DNA of 64,000 nt from Doryteuthis pealeii (GCA_023376005.1 CM042145.1:18221154-18285153); one strand, 5' to 3'. Shown: positions 44,356 through 54,829, counted from the first letter of the stretch. Notes: a model not told the origin generated them from the letters alone. Made by a program: numbers and translations.

Positions 44356-44603
44356 GTAAAGTCGTCGGGTGGCCTATTATCAATATCAGCCAGACAGCCA
44401 GGGTGTCTATCCCCTTTTCACTAACGCTAGACCAAGGAGATTGTTTTTTAGCATCTGAGGTGGAGCACCACACATACTGTCAGCTCCTCACTTTACTGCA
44501 CAGATCTCTGTGCTACTCATACGCTGAGTTGGCGAGGGCCGGTATCGAATCCGGATCCTTGTGGTTCCTAGTCGAGCGCTCTACCAACTGAGCTAAACCG
44601 GCC
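44356..44603 (-). mobile_element. tRNA-derived SINE (family 1), full length, best preserved
   Basis: The minus strand starts GGCCGGTTTAGCTCAGTTGG, TAGAGCGCTCGACTAGGAAC, then GGATTCGATACCGGCC: a 72-bp tRNA-like head with intact A and B boxes whose ends can pair (GGCCGG/CCGGCC). The tail ends GACGACTTTAC. The overlapping frames (44239-44758) are artefacts. Confidence 0.92.
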
Positions 44604-44884
44604 GTTGACATGTACATATTCTTAATCTTGAATTTTGGGGGCAAACACACATTTTTATTTAATTTATTGTATCTATCACATTTTAAGGTTGATAGTTTTA
44701 TTGAAGAATTAATGGTGAAATTTGTTTGTGCAAATTTATCATCGGAATTGTGTTGCAATATTTAAAATGTCTTCCTAGTTGTGGCATATGCTAATTTAAG
44801 ACAAAATATCCCGGTTTCCAGACATGTTCTGATTTTTTGGACTGAAAGGTTTTAATAATATATTTTTATGACTATTTCAGTATA

Positions 44885-45172
44885 TATATTTACCAACCCC
44901 TCCGTACGAGCAGGATGCGACACAAGGTCAATTTCTTAAGCGGAGTTCAACAGGTTTGAATTCAGAGTTTTCCTTCTCCTAGACCAGTTGCCTAACCAAG
45001 GTTAAAGAGCCCAGTCTGCCCTACTATTTACCCATAGCTGGAGGGAGAGTAGGATTCATACCTTTCCCAAGAGTATTAGCACTAAGTGAAATGCAATTAC
45101 CATGTCTAGGATTTGAATTTGGGGCGACGAGTCCATTTCCCATGACTTTAACCATTACACCACGCGCTTCCT
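44885..45172 (-). mobile_element. tRNA-derived SINE (family 2), full length
   Basis: The minus strand starts GCGTGGTGTAATGGTTAAAG (A box), AAATTCAAATCCTAGAC (B box), then ATGGGTAAATAGTAGGGCAG and ends ACGGAGGGGTTGGTAAATAT. It matches 59727-60022. Confidence 0.85.
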
Positions 45173-45224
45173 ATTGGATTGTTATAGAAAAATTATTGAT
45201 CATTTGGAAATCCGCTCTCTCTGA

Positions 45225-45620
45225 TAAGACAAAATGAATATTCTTCCTGTGTCAGTGCTACTGTATGGCTACACATCTTAAAAAAAGCTTGGTGGGAACT
45301 ACACAAGGATGCTGCATGGTGTCTTAAACAAATCCTGGAAGCAGTACCCCACAAAAAAAAGCAGTTGTACGGTCACTTACCTCCTAACATGCAAACCATA
45401 CAAGTAAGATGAAGAAGACGTGCTGGACACAGCTGCAGAAGTAAGTGATGTTCTCATGTGGACACTTACATGTGGACATACAAGTGTTAGCCGACCAGCA
45501 AGAACATACATTGATCAGCTCTGTGCAGATACTGGATGCCATGAGGAGGACCAAGAACGATGACTGATAGGGACGAGATGTGAGAGAGAGTCATGGGAAT
45601 CTGTGCTGCCAGCATGATTT
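45225..45620 (+). pseudogene. RTE-type non-LTR retrotransposon ORF2 C-terminal fragment
   Basis: Reads SVLLYGYTS, then KLGGNYTRMLHGVLNKSW, KQYPTKKQLYGHLPPNMQTI, DTGCHEEDQER-type end, with several stops and shifts. LLYG.ETW...L.G.YTRMLR..L..SW is the conserved tail of RTE-clade ORF2. 5' truncated and decayed. Confidence 0.75.
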
Positions 45621-46329
45621 GATGATGATGTTGATAAGGGTGAGTGTTCTGCAACTACCATTCACATCCATACATTAACACATGTTCATGCCATATACAT
45701 ACACACATCCCTACACATTTACACATTGTAAACCCTTTTTCTGCAAATTGTTTCGGTAACTGACTTGTTTCTGTGACCCACTTAATTGGGTCGAACATGT
45801 GGCTGTACACGCGCACAAGTTGCGTGAACACTGCATCCCTTTGACGCATCTTTGGATCAATTGAAAATATCTTCACCAACGGACACACAGAAAAGACACA
45901 ACTCTGATCTCTCCATAGCTGAACTTTTTTTTCCCCTCTTATTTATGGCCTGTTAAGAAATTTGAACTTTTTCTTTTGTATTATTTTGTAAACTTGATCA
46001 TTTGTGTTCATCTATATTAATTGTTCTAATTCATTTGATCGTCTTCAGTTTTTTCCTTTATCGTTTACTGTTTTCGTAGACCATCTTGGTTCAACTATCA
46101 GTCAACTTATGCAGTCTAACAAAACAGAATAGTGAGTCAAACAGTCTTGCAATATTTTGGTAACATAAAGCACAATTTGGCAGCTTCAAATGCTTTTGCA
46201 AAGGTAACGAACCACACTTAACTGTGAGCTCATCTGATACTCTCCAAGTGCTACTCACTGGATTTGCCACTTTGGCTTGGAGCACGTGTTACATAATTTA
46301 TGAGCAGCTCATAAATTATGAACGTACCT

Positions 46330-46740
46330 GTAGTTAGAATTTTGAATAGGGTCCATTAGAATAACAGTGTCCATGGAAAATTACCCAACAGTTATGAATG
46401 GGTAATAACCTTTTGATTTGACCCCTTAAAAACGCGCTATTACAGACATGTGAGAATAAGCTTTAGTTTAGTCAGTCAGATGCGACACAGATTTCGGAGC
46501 GGGTGGACCGTAGGTCACTGCTCTGATGTTGTTTTTCACCGCAATGGAATCAAATGGGCAGGGTTGCGAATAAAGCTTGATCAAGAAACAAACAAGTCTT
46601 GTTCTAATGTTAAAACAAGCAATGTCCAGCCCTGCACAAAGAAGAACGAGCCTTTAAAAGAAGCCCAACAGATCAACAGAGAAAATGGCCGACGAGATAG
46701 GACCAGTAAACGCAGTAAGAAGAGAAGTTACAAGTAAGAC
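46330..46740 (+). mobile_element. LTR-like or TRIM-like fragment
   Basis: AATAAAGCTTGATCAAGAAA, CAAGTCTTGTTCTAATG, AAAGAAGCCCAACAGATC and a purine-rich AGTAAGAAGAGAAG tract, in the order of the other LTR-like fragments. The 95-codon frame here is not supported as a gene. Confidence 0.45.
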
Positions 46741-47320
46741 TATCAACTATCATCTCTAATCTAACTAACAAAAATTAGTTATTTCATGTTGTTAATTCAA
46801 TAGGAATTTTTTTTAAGTTTTAAAAACTTTAAACGAAAGACACGTTTTTATATTAAAATACTTTTTATTTAATCATAAGAGAAATGCAGATATGTTTATT
46901 TAAATGAAAATAGTTTTTAATTACAAAATATTTTTTATGTTTATTTAAATAAAAGGATGTTGGGACCAAATAACCAATGAATAACTATTTTTTTTAAATT
47001 AAACTTGAAAACTATTTTAGTATAAAAATGTGCCTTTGGGTTGTAAATATACATGAACAAACTTTAAAAAAATCTTACAGTGAAATTCTAATGCAAAAAA
47101 AATCGTCTGTTGTTTGTAAACAAACAACCGGGAGTTTACGGTGAAAAGCAAAAGGTGTTCCTTTCAAAACAGATCCCAGCTGGGGTGTTTATTGGTTACT
47201 TGGTCCAATTGATCTACCAGGCCAAAACTCAATACAAACTACAGTAGAATTACTGTACCCAATAAACTCCTGACATAAATCTCGAAAGCCATTGCTAGAG
47301 TTGTGAGTTTATTGATGGTT
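46741..47320. other. AT-rich intergenic DNA, nothing recognised
   Basis: No open frame or repeat family identified. Confidence 0.5.
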
Positions 47321-47329
47321 CAATAGTTG

Positions 47330-47705
47330 CTTAATTGTTTTGTTGGATCAAGAGACAGATTGGTCGCCCCCAGCTGCGTTTCAAGGATGTCTGCAAGAAT
47401 GATCTCAGGTGCTTTGGCATTGCACCTTCCAGCTAGTAAAATTTGGCTCAGGATCACACTCGGTGGCGACAGGCTCTCCGTAGAGGACTGTTCATGTCTG
47501 AAATCACCCTGACGCAACACCATGAAGCCAAGAGGTCTAGAAGAAAGCAGCGACAACAAAACACTGGCACATCAACATCTTCAGGGACAGCCTTCACATG
47601 CGACATCTGTGGTTGAGAATGTTTTTCTAAGATTGGACTTTACAGTCACAGGAGGAGCTGTAACTTCAGGGACACAAAAACTATTTATAGTCTTCCGAGA
47701 CTGAA
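47330..47705 (+). pseudogene. Non-LTR retrotransposon ORF2 C-terminal zinc-finger tail
   Basis: The plus strand reads [66 protein letters not shown], a stop, [15 protein letters not shown]. Same family as 20411-20690 and longer. In-frame stops mark it as dead. Opposite-strand frames are shadows. Confidence 0.8.
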
Positions 47706-47849
47706 ATGCCAATAATAATAATAAACCTTAGTATTGACAACTTTATTAAATTCTGGTAATTAGCTGATTTTTGTGATTAAATTGGCTAATTACCAAACAA
47801 GGTTTGACATGCTGTAAAATCCAGCCACATAATCAGTGCTTTTTAGGTT

Positions 47850-48450
47850 GGGTTGGATTTTATGGCATGTCAAACCTTGCTGGGTAATTTTATGCTGAAG
47901 ATGCTTTGTTTAATTCATTTTTGATGGGTATTCAAAGCTTCTTTTTTTTTAAATTCATTTTTTTTCTGGGACCCTAACAGGTACTACCACTCCGGGTCAG
48001 AGTGGACCTGGTAGTAATGACAATAATGGGGTACTCCAAACTCCCCAGAGCTCTAGAATTGGAAATTCACCATTAGATACAGTTTAATGTCATACCCAGA
48101 GACACTAAAATCCTCAGCCACCACCTTCTAGTACATATAAGATAAAAAAAAGTTAAGGGTTTGCCAAAAGAGCAATAAGGTCAGGACAATCATATAGGTG
48201 CTAGGGCTTTATATGACCAGCTGACTGATCAGAGGGGGGGGCCTTTCTGACTGTCCGTCTAGCCTAAGTAAAGATCAAAGTGGATTGTTGCATGTCATGG
48301 ACTGCTTAGCCACCAGGATTCCATCATTAAGCATCATGGGTCGCCACCATAGCCAACAGGTGGTCCTGTTAGGGGGATTTTACCCGTGTGCAGGGGTGCA
48401 GTTGGCGTATTCTACAGCCACAGCCGACAGGGCAGCCTTTTTAGGCATCT
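47850..48450 (+). repeat. Dispersed repeat, ACAGGTACTACCA family, longest copy, with GGCATGTCAA tail segment
   Basis: Begins GGATTTTATGGCATGTCAAA and ATTTTATGCTGAAGATGC, then CCTAACAGGTACTACCACTC, CCACCTTCTAGTAC, TTGCATGTCATGGACTGC and CAGCCGACAGGGCAG. The repeat seems to start in a retrotransposon-tail-like palindrome also present near 20280, 16090 and 37310. Confidence 0.75.
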
Positions 48451-49135
48451 ACAAAAGAGGATGTATTTGTTCATAGGTACATTAAAGGTTATATAAATCT
48501 ATTATTATACTAAAGCTGAGTTAATCAACTTTTGTTTCCTAAAGGCTTTTTCACTGTTTAGTTTAATGACACAAAAATTATACTAAATTATTCCTTACTT
48601 TTAGGATTGAAATATGTTGGAAAAAAATTCTGTTTTAATTGGTTCTAATTAGTCAAAATTTGCAATTAAGTCAAAAACCGACCAATCTCTTACTTTACTC
48701 TGTGTCTATCTCTTTCTTCCCCTCTATGTATCTCTTGACTACATCCTTGTTATATAATGTTAGTTTCTCTGGAGAGGAGGAGAGAGAGAGAGAGACGGGA
48801 GAATTTGAAATGTATTTCTATGGTAAATTTCTCAACCAGCAACCCGTAGCCTAAATGAGGTCAAACATTCCCTTTTGTAGAAAGCTTACAAAATGATTTT
48901 AAGGTTTCGTCCAGCCGTATTTATTTTTAAAAAGATGTTATTCGCTTTGCTAACTCACTTTTCCCTATTCTCAATTATCTACCCAAAACAACGTTTTGTC
49001 TCGTATTTAGGATATCAGATAATAGCAATGTTTTTTTCCAAGTCTATACACAAGAAAATTTGAGACTTTCTCAAATATCTACTAAAAATCAACAAAAAAA
49101 TTGAAGGGGTGGGTGACAATTTTACTTTTTTTCTG
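48451..49135. other. Intergenic, no gene recognised
   Basis: AT-rich with a (GA)n run (48778-48796). The 71-codon frame here has no recognisable similarity. Confidence 0.5.
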
Positions 49136-49139
49136 GATG

Positions 49140-49235
49140 ATTTGACATGGAATTACCCATCTGCTATTTAGTAATAATGGATCTGCAAGACTAGCTTGCT
49201 AACCATTATACCATGATGGGAATGCCTTAGGGTAG
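49140..49235 (-). mobile_element. SINE family 2 head-like fragment
   Basis: AGTAATAATGGATCTGC and AGCTTGCTAACCATTATACC (minus: GGTATAATGGTTAGCAAGCT) match 63240-63690 without the MITE insertion found there. Confidence 0.55.
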
Positions 49236-49417
49236 GTTTCATTTATTTCCTATGAACACTACTTTATGAAAATTGATACATGTAGTAGAGTGGGGGCCCC
49301 ATATTATAGATGGGGTGGTGTATATAGGATTGGGGCATGGAGCATGAGACCCTAGGAAGATCGAGAGGTTTGTAAATACAAAAATAAACCTTGTGAAAAA
49401 TGGAAATCATAACAAAA

Positions 49418-49893
49418 ATATTTCAGTATTATTTGGACAATTGTCCTCATCTTCATTGTTATCTGTACAATGTTTCGGCCAATGTGCCCTCCGGCCTTCT
49501 TCAGGTATTTCTTGTCGGACTCAGGAACCTTCTTGTCGTAATCAGGAGCTATCACAGAACTTTGAACCTAACCCTTTATTAAGTCCATGGGGGTATCCTG
49601 TTCTCATTCCGCTAACCATAGCTGGGGTACAGGTGTTAAGCTGTGTTAATTATTATTCTATGTTACTGCTGCCCCTGACCAGGATTGAACCTGCAGTCTA
49701 GAGATAACTGTCACTTAGAACTGTCTTGACCTAACTCCTTTATCCACTAGGCTATGTGTCCCGATTATGACAAGAAGGTTCCCGAGTCCAAGAAGGTTCC
49801 CCAGTCTGACAAGAAATACCTGAAGAAGGAAGGAGGGAACATCGGCCGAAACATTGTACAATGAAGATGAGGACAATAGTCCGAATAATACAA
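49418..49893. repeat. Inverted repeat with about 130-bp arms around a tRNA-like SINE
   Basis: Left arm TTGTCCTCATCTTCATTGTT...TTCTTCAGGTATTTCTTGTC; right arm GACAAGAAATACCTGAAGAA...AATGAAGATGAGGACAATAG. A short frame on the minus strand (DKKVPESDKKYLKKAGGHIG) is probably repeat-derived. Confidence 0.75.
49645..49763 (-). mobile_element. tRNA-derived SINE (family 3) head
   Basis: The minus strand starts TCGGGACACATAGCCTAGTG (A box TAGCCTAGTGGATAA) and has GCAGGTTCAATCCTGG (B box). Confidence 0.6.
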
Positions 49894-50139
49894 ATAATGC
49901 TAATTATCAAGCCTCATCTAAAAAATTCAGAGAAAAAAATAGTTCAGTACAAAAATAAACAGCAGGTTTGTTTTATAATCCGAATAGGCTATTTAGCCGG
50001 TTCTAAACACTAGCATCCAGGCATTTCATGTTTAACATCTTTCCTTATAAAAGGTAATGTAAACACCTTTTTACACACTTTGTGTTTGGAACGGAAAAAA
50101 TTATATTACGTTTTTATAAATATCAACAAGAATTCATGG

Positions 50140-50151
50140 TTAGGGTTAGGG
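50140..50151 (+). repeat. Two telomere-type TTAGGG units at the H1 breakpoint
   Basis: TTAGGGTTAGGG directly abuts the truncated H1 reading frame. Two units could be chance. Confidence 0.4.
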
Positions 50152-50334
50152 GCTGGCGCTTCAGGATCCTTTAAACTTGGTACCGCTTCCAAACCCGAAA
50201 AGAAGGTCAAGAAAGTAAAGAAGCCTGCTGCTAAACCCAAGAAAGCGGTCAAAAAGGCTACACCAAAAAAGGCCGCTAAACCAAAAAAGTCAGCCACCAA
50301 GAAGGCCGCTAAGCCAAAGAAGGCCAAAAAATAA
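50150..50334 (+). pseudogene. Histone H1 C-terminal remnant, 5' truncated
   Basis: Reads GAGASGSFKLG, the end of the H1 globular domain, followed by TASKPEKKVKKVKKPAAKPK and repeated KKA/AKPKK units to a TAA at 50332. The globular domain upstream, its ATG and promoter are absent; the homology stops at a TTAGGGTTAGGG doublet. The lysine/alanine/proline tail is intact and open. Upstream in-frame codons run back to 50080 without an ATG. Confidence 0.85.
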
Positions 50335-50369
50335 ATTTAACAAGACAAATTTTTTAATCGCTTGTAAAC

Positions 50370-50385
50370 GGCCCTTTTAAGGGCC
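50370..50385 (+). terminator. Histone mRNA 3' stem-loop
   Basis: GGCCCT-TTTA-AGGGCC: a 6-bp stem with a 4-nt loop, 35 nt after the H1 stop codon, followed by CCATCCACA. Size and distance match replication-dependent histone 3' ends processed by SLBP and U7; the loop is TTTA rather than the common TTTC. Confidence 0.88.
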
Positions 50386-50946
50386 ATCCACAATATGTCG
50401 AAAGTCCCTCTATTGGCTCCTATATGGGTTTATAACAGGATTTTAAAAGGTCCTCAAGTTCTTTTCGTCTAAAATCTAGTCCTGTAGTTTGTTCACTCCT
50501 CTGGGTCATAAGGTAACTTTTTCTTTTTTTTTTTTTCTTAAATTTTTAATCAAAACCTCCAAATACAAATTTGGCGCTTTGGGTTAGAATTTTATGTTTT
50601 AACAATTGATAGTGGAGAATGCCATTTTTCCACTTTGGAAAAAATTTATGATAGTCAAATTTACCTTTATCATTTCTTTTAATTTAGAAAAAAAAGTTTG
50701 TAATAATTCACATGTTTGGTCACAAAGTCCTTAATGGTATCTATATTTTTCATTTAGATGAATTTTTGTGTATCTTTATCCTTCACAAAATATAAATATA
50801 AATAAAATTTTGTATTAAATCTGTTGTTATTTTTAACATTAATTGCATTCATAATTAAAATATTTACAGCGACTGTAAAATAAGCCTAAAAGCAGGTTTG
50901 TCTATTTGGCTGGAACCGGCTAAGTGGACTCTTCCTTTATAATCAA

Positions 50947-51779
50947 TAGGTACCACCAAAATAGGTCACGCGATCAGTTTAGGCCATATTGAAGGAAGAA
51001 AAGTAAATATTCTTAGACTTTTTTTTTTTTAAATCTTGCAAAAAAGAAATAATGAATATAAAGAGTTGTTACAAAGAAAAACTGTTAATTTAAATATCAA
51101 ATTATCCAATTGGGGAAAAATTACTCATCTTTATCTTGAAAAACAAGTAAAACAGTCCGTTTTTTTTTTTACAATACAGTCAATTTCTTTATTGATATTT
51201 TTTATCAGAATTCTGTATTCATGGTTCTTTTACTAAAAAGCTCTCGCATTGAGACTTATAAAAAATCTTCTGATATAATTATTCAGACTCTTATCTTTAT
51301 AGAAAAAAAGTAAAAATCGTTTGTTGTCGGTTCATTTTTTCATATTTCATAAAATAAAATAGTAGACCTCGTAAAAAAAAAAAAAAAAATTGTTTCTCCT
51401 AAGATATTTTAGTAAAAAACTATTTCAGACATATTTTCATCAAAAGGTAAGTAATTATGGAAATTTTTGTGAAAATCGGACGATTAATTGATTTTTCATA
51501 GAATTTTTAAAAAAGCCTCTAGTCATAACTTGTTTTTGGCTACGTTAAATTTCAATTGATTTAACGGTACAAAAATGTAAACATTGTTTTTCGTTTATAA
51601 TTTTCATTATTTCTGTAAGCTGAAATTTTTTTTTTCAAAATCATCGGAAGTTTTTTTTTTAAATATTTCTTCTTTCGAATGGACAAAATTTTTTCAAGAT
51701 ATTAACATTTATGCAAGTTTTATTGTGTTAAATATAGGGGGGGGCGGGTAAATTTCACAGGGAAAATTGGTGGTACCTA
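50947..51779. mobile_element. Non-coding DNA transposon, TAGGTACCACC ends (copy 2)
   Basis: TAGGTACCACCAAAATAGGT start and AAATTGGTGGTACCTA end. The interior matches 14000-14785 throughout (TTTAGGCCATATTGAAGGAA, AAAGAGTTGTTACAAAGAAA). No clear target duplication here. Confidence 0.8.
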
Positions 51780-51959
51780 AAAGAAAACAATTACGAAGAA
51801 AAGCAACATGAGAAGTCTGAACAATTTCTTGAAAAATCAATAAACAATTTTTTTTATTTCATTTAAGATAGAATTTAGAAAAAATAGACAGGAGTGTCAG
51901 GTTGTGTAACAACTTTGAAAGATGCAGAAATGGGCTGGACTGGATATGTGGAATTGAAA

Positions 51960-51993
<34 letters not shown>

Positions 51994-52744
51994 AAAAAAT
52001 GGTAAAAGTCTCAACACAAATTTTATGAAATTTTTACATCATTGGAAAGAGTATCTTCAAAGATTTCAAAAACTTGGAATGGCGCACGAATCCTTAACTT
52101 TAACACTGCAATGATATTAAGCACCATTAATTCACCCAAGTAAACCCAAAGTTAACCCTTAAAATGTCAAATATAAGTATTTAATTAAAGATATGTAGAC
52201 ACAGTCGTAAATCCTAAAACTTTTTTAGGTAAGCATGTAAAACACGAGATCAACTTACAAATAGGAAAAAAAGAAAGAAAGAATTTTTCGGAACATGTCG
52301 GTGAAGCAGGGTATTACTGGTGAATTGTGTGTACTAAAGTTCCTCTATTTGACTAGAAAATTTCGCTGGTAACTTTTGCATACGTATAATAAATTTTTAA
52401 AGAACGGGTTTTTGTGTTGCGAATTTCTAATGGCAATTGTTTGTTTTTTTTTAAATTTAATTTAATTTTTTTAGATTAAGATTAGACATTAATATCCGCA
52501 CTAAACAATTAGGGCACAGAAAACTTTTGCACACACGATTTTGTAATTAAACAATAAAGTAGGAATAGTCTCCCCTATTTTACCGACATAATGCGAAAAA
52601 TTACACACACACCCCCAAAAAAAAGAAAAAAAAAAAAGAAAAAACACTTTAGTAAACACTCTTTACAATGATAAAAAAATGTTCAATAAATTCAGTGATG
52701 GTTTGGGGCTAGGATTGTGAATTTAATTTTTAAATTTTCCTTTT

Positions 52745-52777
<33 letters not shown>

Positions 52778-52790
52778 GAAAAGAAAGATT
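51780..52790. other. AT-rich region downstream of UFSP2
   Basis: Contains A runs (51960-51990, 52751-52776). Must include the UFSP2 3' UTR; an ATTAAA-type signal lies near 52722 on the minus strand and AATAAA near 51852. No gene recognised. Confidence 0.5.
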
Positions 52791-54740
52791 TCACATTTCA
52801 TTTGGTCTCTGTGGCAAGCACAAATTATAATGGGCATTCTTATCCCAAAAATTTGGTCCCTTCCAACCACACCATCCATTGTCTTGGATATATTTCAAAT
52901 CTTCCCCACCTGTATAATGGGGATCAAGGATGAGAAATTTAATATCTCCAGTTACTTCGTTGTAGTCAACGCCGAGTATTGTGTGGGCGAGGACACCTCC
53001 ACCGATCATCACAGGGGTTCCCTGAACATCAAAATGCATAGATAGTTCCCGACCCCGAGATGACAATTCTGCTCCAGAGGAAGCACTCAACACCCGACAC
53101 TGCACACCTAATAAATGGTCTAAACAATAGCCGACTTCAAATGAGCCTATCCACTGACGACTACCCGCAAATGATGCTGGTTTATCTTCCATATCAACAA
53201 GAGCTTGTTGAATTTCTCTGTGAGACGGCACGGGTACCTCGGTGTAACCCTGCAAACGAAACCACGACACGATAGTCTGTAGCGAACGATATGCACATCC
53301 CCATTTGTTATCGTCAAAATTATCCTGCATGTAATGATGATAAGCGTATTTGCCCTGAACAAGATGTGGTGTACCACCTTTAACCCCTGAAGAAAGACCA
53401 ATATGAGGGTTAATCAAGTAACCGCCCAGGGCCGCTATGTCCTCTTGAAAAACAACAGCATTCCCTTTACGGAAAACGGGTGAAGTAAGGGGTAGACGAA
53501 ATAAGTGATGAAGATTTTTTCTTTGATATTCCAATAAACTTTCGTCGAGTTTATCTGGGTACGTTATCGACACAAATAAGGTAGATCCTGGTAGTTCGAT
53601 GTGGTGAAACTTTGGTAAGAGAAAGTTCGATCCTTGTCCGTGTTCAGTGATACAACATTCAGCTGCTTGAATCTGACGACAGACAGCCGTGGCTAAGGTC
53701 GGGGCCAGTTGTGATAAAGGATAAGTGTTCGGTACTACGGTTAATACATCTAACTGCAAGGGTATACACACCTGACGAAAATCATCCTGTCGTTGGTGTA
53801 TTAGGGGTGCACATGAGGGAGTTTGTTTGGTTTTAGTGTCACCCGAGATCGACATAAACATATCCAGGAAGATAGCTGGTTGTAGTACTCCTGATAAAAC
53901 CGGTGCTTTCTTCTTCTTTTGTGACGTGGCCTTGCTGATATAACTAGTATCAACATCACTCGTTTCGATATATTTGTACAAATCTCCACATGTATCATCC
54001 GGACTGTATATTTGCTGGTATCGTTGCTGAGTTGGGGGCGATGGGGGTCGGTCACCATTTTCAGTGGCATCGTTATTGACCTCTTCTTCTGACGGTTCTT
54101 CTGTTTTTGTAGAATTCGATTGCTCGTTGAAGAACAATATAGAACTATTTTTAATATGGAAAACAGTCAACGGTGAGCTTATTACTTTGCATAGTTCTTC
54201 CACTTCGGTTTTGATCTTCTTGATCAGCTTATCCGACTTGGGCTCGTATTTGAATCTCAGCGGTACCTGACTTTTCAATCTGAAACGAACATGTCCATCC
54301 AAAAAGGATCCACCATCATCATCGACAACAGCTGTCCACTGTACATTACTGATGTCCAGGTCGTTTCCGCTGTCACAAGACACAAAAAGCAACATAGTAG
54401 AGCTATGTGGGTGTTCCTTCGTATAGTTAAACACTACAAAGCGGTCAGTCTTCAAGAATTTCATTAGAGCCTCAACAGTGGGGCGAATCGGATCATCTCC
54501 GTTTTGGCCACTAGAGGCGGCAAGTCGGTATAAACCCAAAACGTTCAGGCCACCCGGCAAAAGATTATGAACTTTTATGGCATCTTCTTGAACTCTTTCA
54601 CACGATCGTGTACAAGACCAAACGGTCATTGATTGTCCATTATCTTCTCCAACTAATAACCCTATCCCATCAGTTTGTAGGGCTTCGCCCATCGATTCCA
54701 AAACAGACTGTCGGACAAGCACATCTCGCACCACGGCCAT
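52791..54740 (-). CDS. UFSP2: UFM1-specific protease 2, intronless, 649 residues
   Basis: UFSP2 is a papain-like cysteine protease that matures UFM1 and removes it from targets such as ribosomal protein RPL26 at the ER. The catalytic domain is complete: DDNKWGCAYRSLQT with Cys482 (codon 53297-53295), GGGVLAHTILGVDYN, ILDPHYTG with Asp606 and His608, then GWCGWKGPNFWD and HYNLCLPQRPNEM at the end. The 124 and 126 residue spacing from Cys to Asp and His equals that of mouse UFSP2 (Cys294/Asp418/His420). The N-terminal about 300 residues are the MPN-like extension, with an acidic low-complexity insert around residues 210-240. The start is the ATG at 54740 in GCCAAGATGG, a strong Kozak context; codons upstream to 54776 lack an ATG. 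No introns, unlike vertebrate UFSP2. Other frames over it are shadows. Confidence 0.96.
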   Translation of the reverse strand: MAVVRDVLVRQSVLESMGEALQTDGIGLLVGEDNGQSMTVWSCTRSCERVQEDAIKVHNLLPGGLNVLGLYRLAASSGQNGDDPIRPTVEALMKFLKTDRFVVFNYTKEHPHSSTMLLFVSCDSGNDLDISNVQWTAVVDDDGGSFLDGHVRFRLKSQVPLRFKYEPKSDKLIKKIKTEVEELCKVISSPLTVFHIKNSSILFFNEQSNSTKTEEPSEEEVNNDATENGDRPPSPPTQQRYQQIYSPDDTCGDLYKYIETSDVDTSYISKATSQKKKKAPVLSGVLQPAIFLDMFMSISGDTKTKQTPSCAPLIHQRQDDFRQVCIPLQLDVLTVVPNTYPLSQLAPTLATAVCRQIQAAECCITEHGQGSNFLLPKFHHIELPGSTLFVSITYPDKLDESLLEYQRKNLHHLFRLPLTSPVFRKGNAVVFQEDIAALGGYLINPHIGLSSGVKGGTPHLVQGKYAYHHYMQDNFDDNKWGCAYRSLQTIVSWFRLQGYTEVPVPSHREIQQALVDMEDKPASFAGSRQWIGSFEVGYCLDHLLGVQCRVLSASSGAELSSRGRELSMHFDVQGTPVMIGGGVLAHTILGVDYNEVTGDIKFLILDPHYTGGEDLKYIQDNGWCGWKGPNFWDKNAHYNLCLPQRPNEM

Positions 54741-54814
54741 CTTGGCAGCTGCTACTTTATTTTGACGAGAAAACAACCAGAGTGGTCTCCCCTTGATTTG
54801 ACGACAGCATTATG

Positions 54815-54826
54815 TGACGTCATTGG
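54815..54826 (-). promoter_or_regulatory. CRE overlapping an inverted CCAAT box, UFSP2 promoter
   Basis: TGACGTCA (54815-54822), a full CREB/ATF site, overlaps ATTGG (CCAAT on the minus strand), 75-86 bp upstream of the UFSP2 ATG. CCAAT plus ATF-type sites occur in ER-stress promoters; a link to UFMylation is inference. Confidence 0.5.
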
Positions 54827-54829
54827 TTG

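Noticed and set aside
44356..44603. tRNA gene on the minus strand
   Set aside because: Same SINE family, full length with tail.
49352..49555. Short charged frame (DKKVPESDKKYLKKAGG) as a small protein
   Set aside because: It lies in one arm of an inverted repeat, and the other arm carries the same sequence broken by indels.
50140..50151. Interstitial telomere
   Set aside because: Only two TTAGGG units; noted as a breakpoint mark but too short to call a telomeric tract.
51902..52114. 70-codon frame with a Lys run
   Set aside because: Built around a 30-base A run; no other support.
52791..54070. Open frames of 68-89 codons on either strand over UFSP2
   Set aside because: Shadows of the UFSP2 coding sequence.
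54741..54776. Twelve-codon N-terminal extension of UFSP2 from TTG
   Set aside because: No ATG; the ATG at 54740 has a strong Kozak context.
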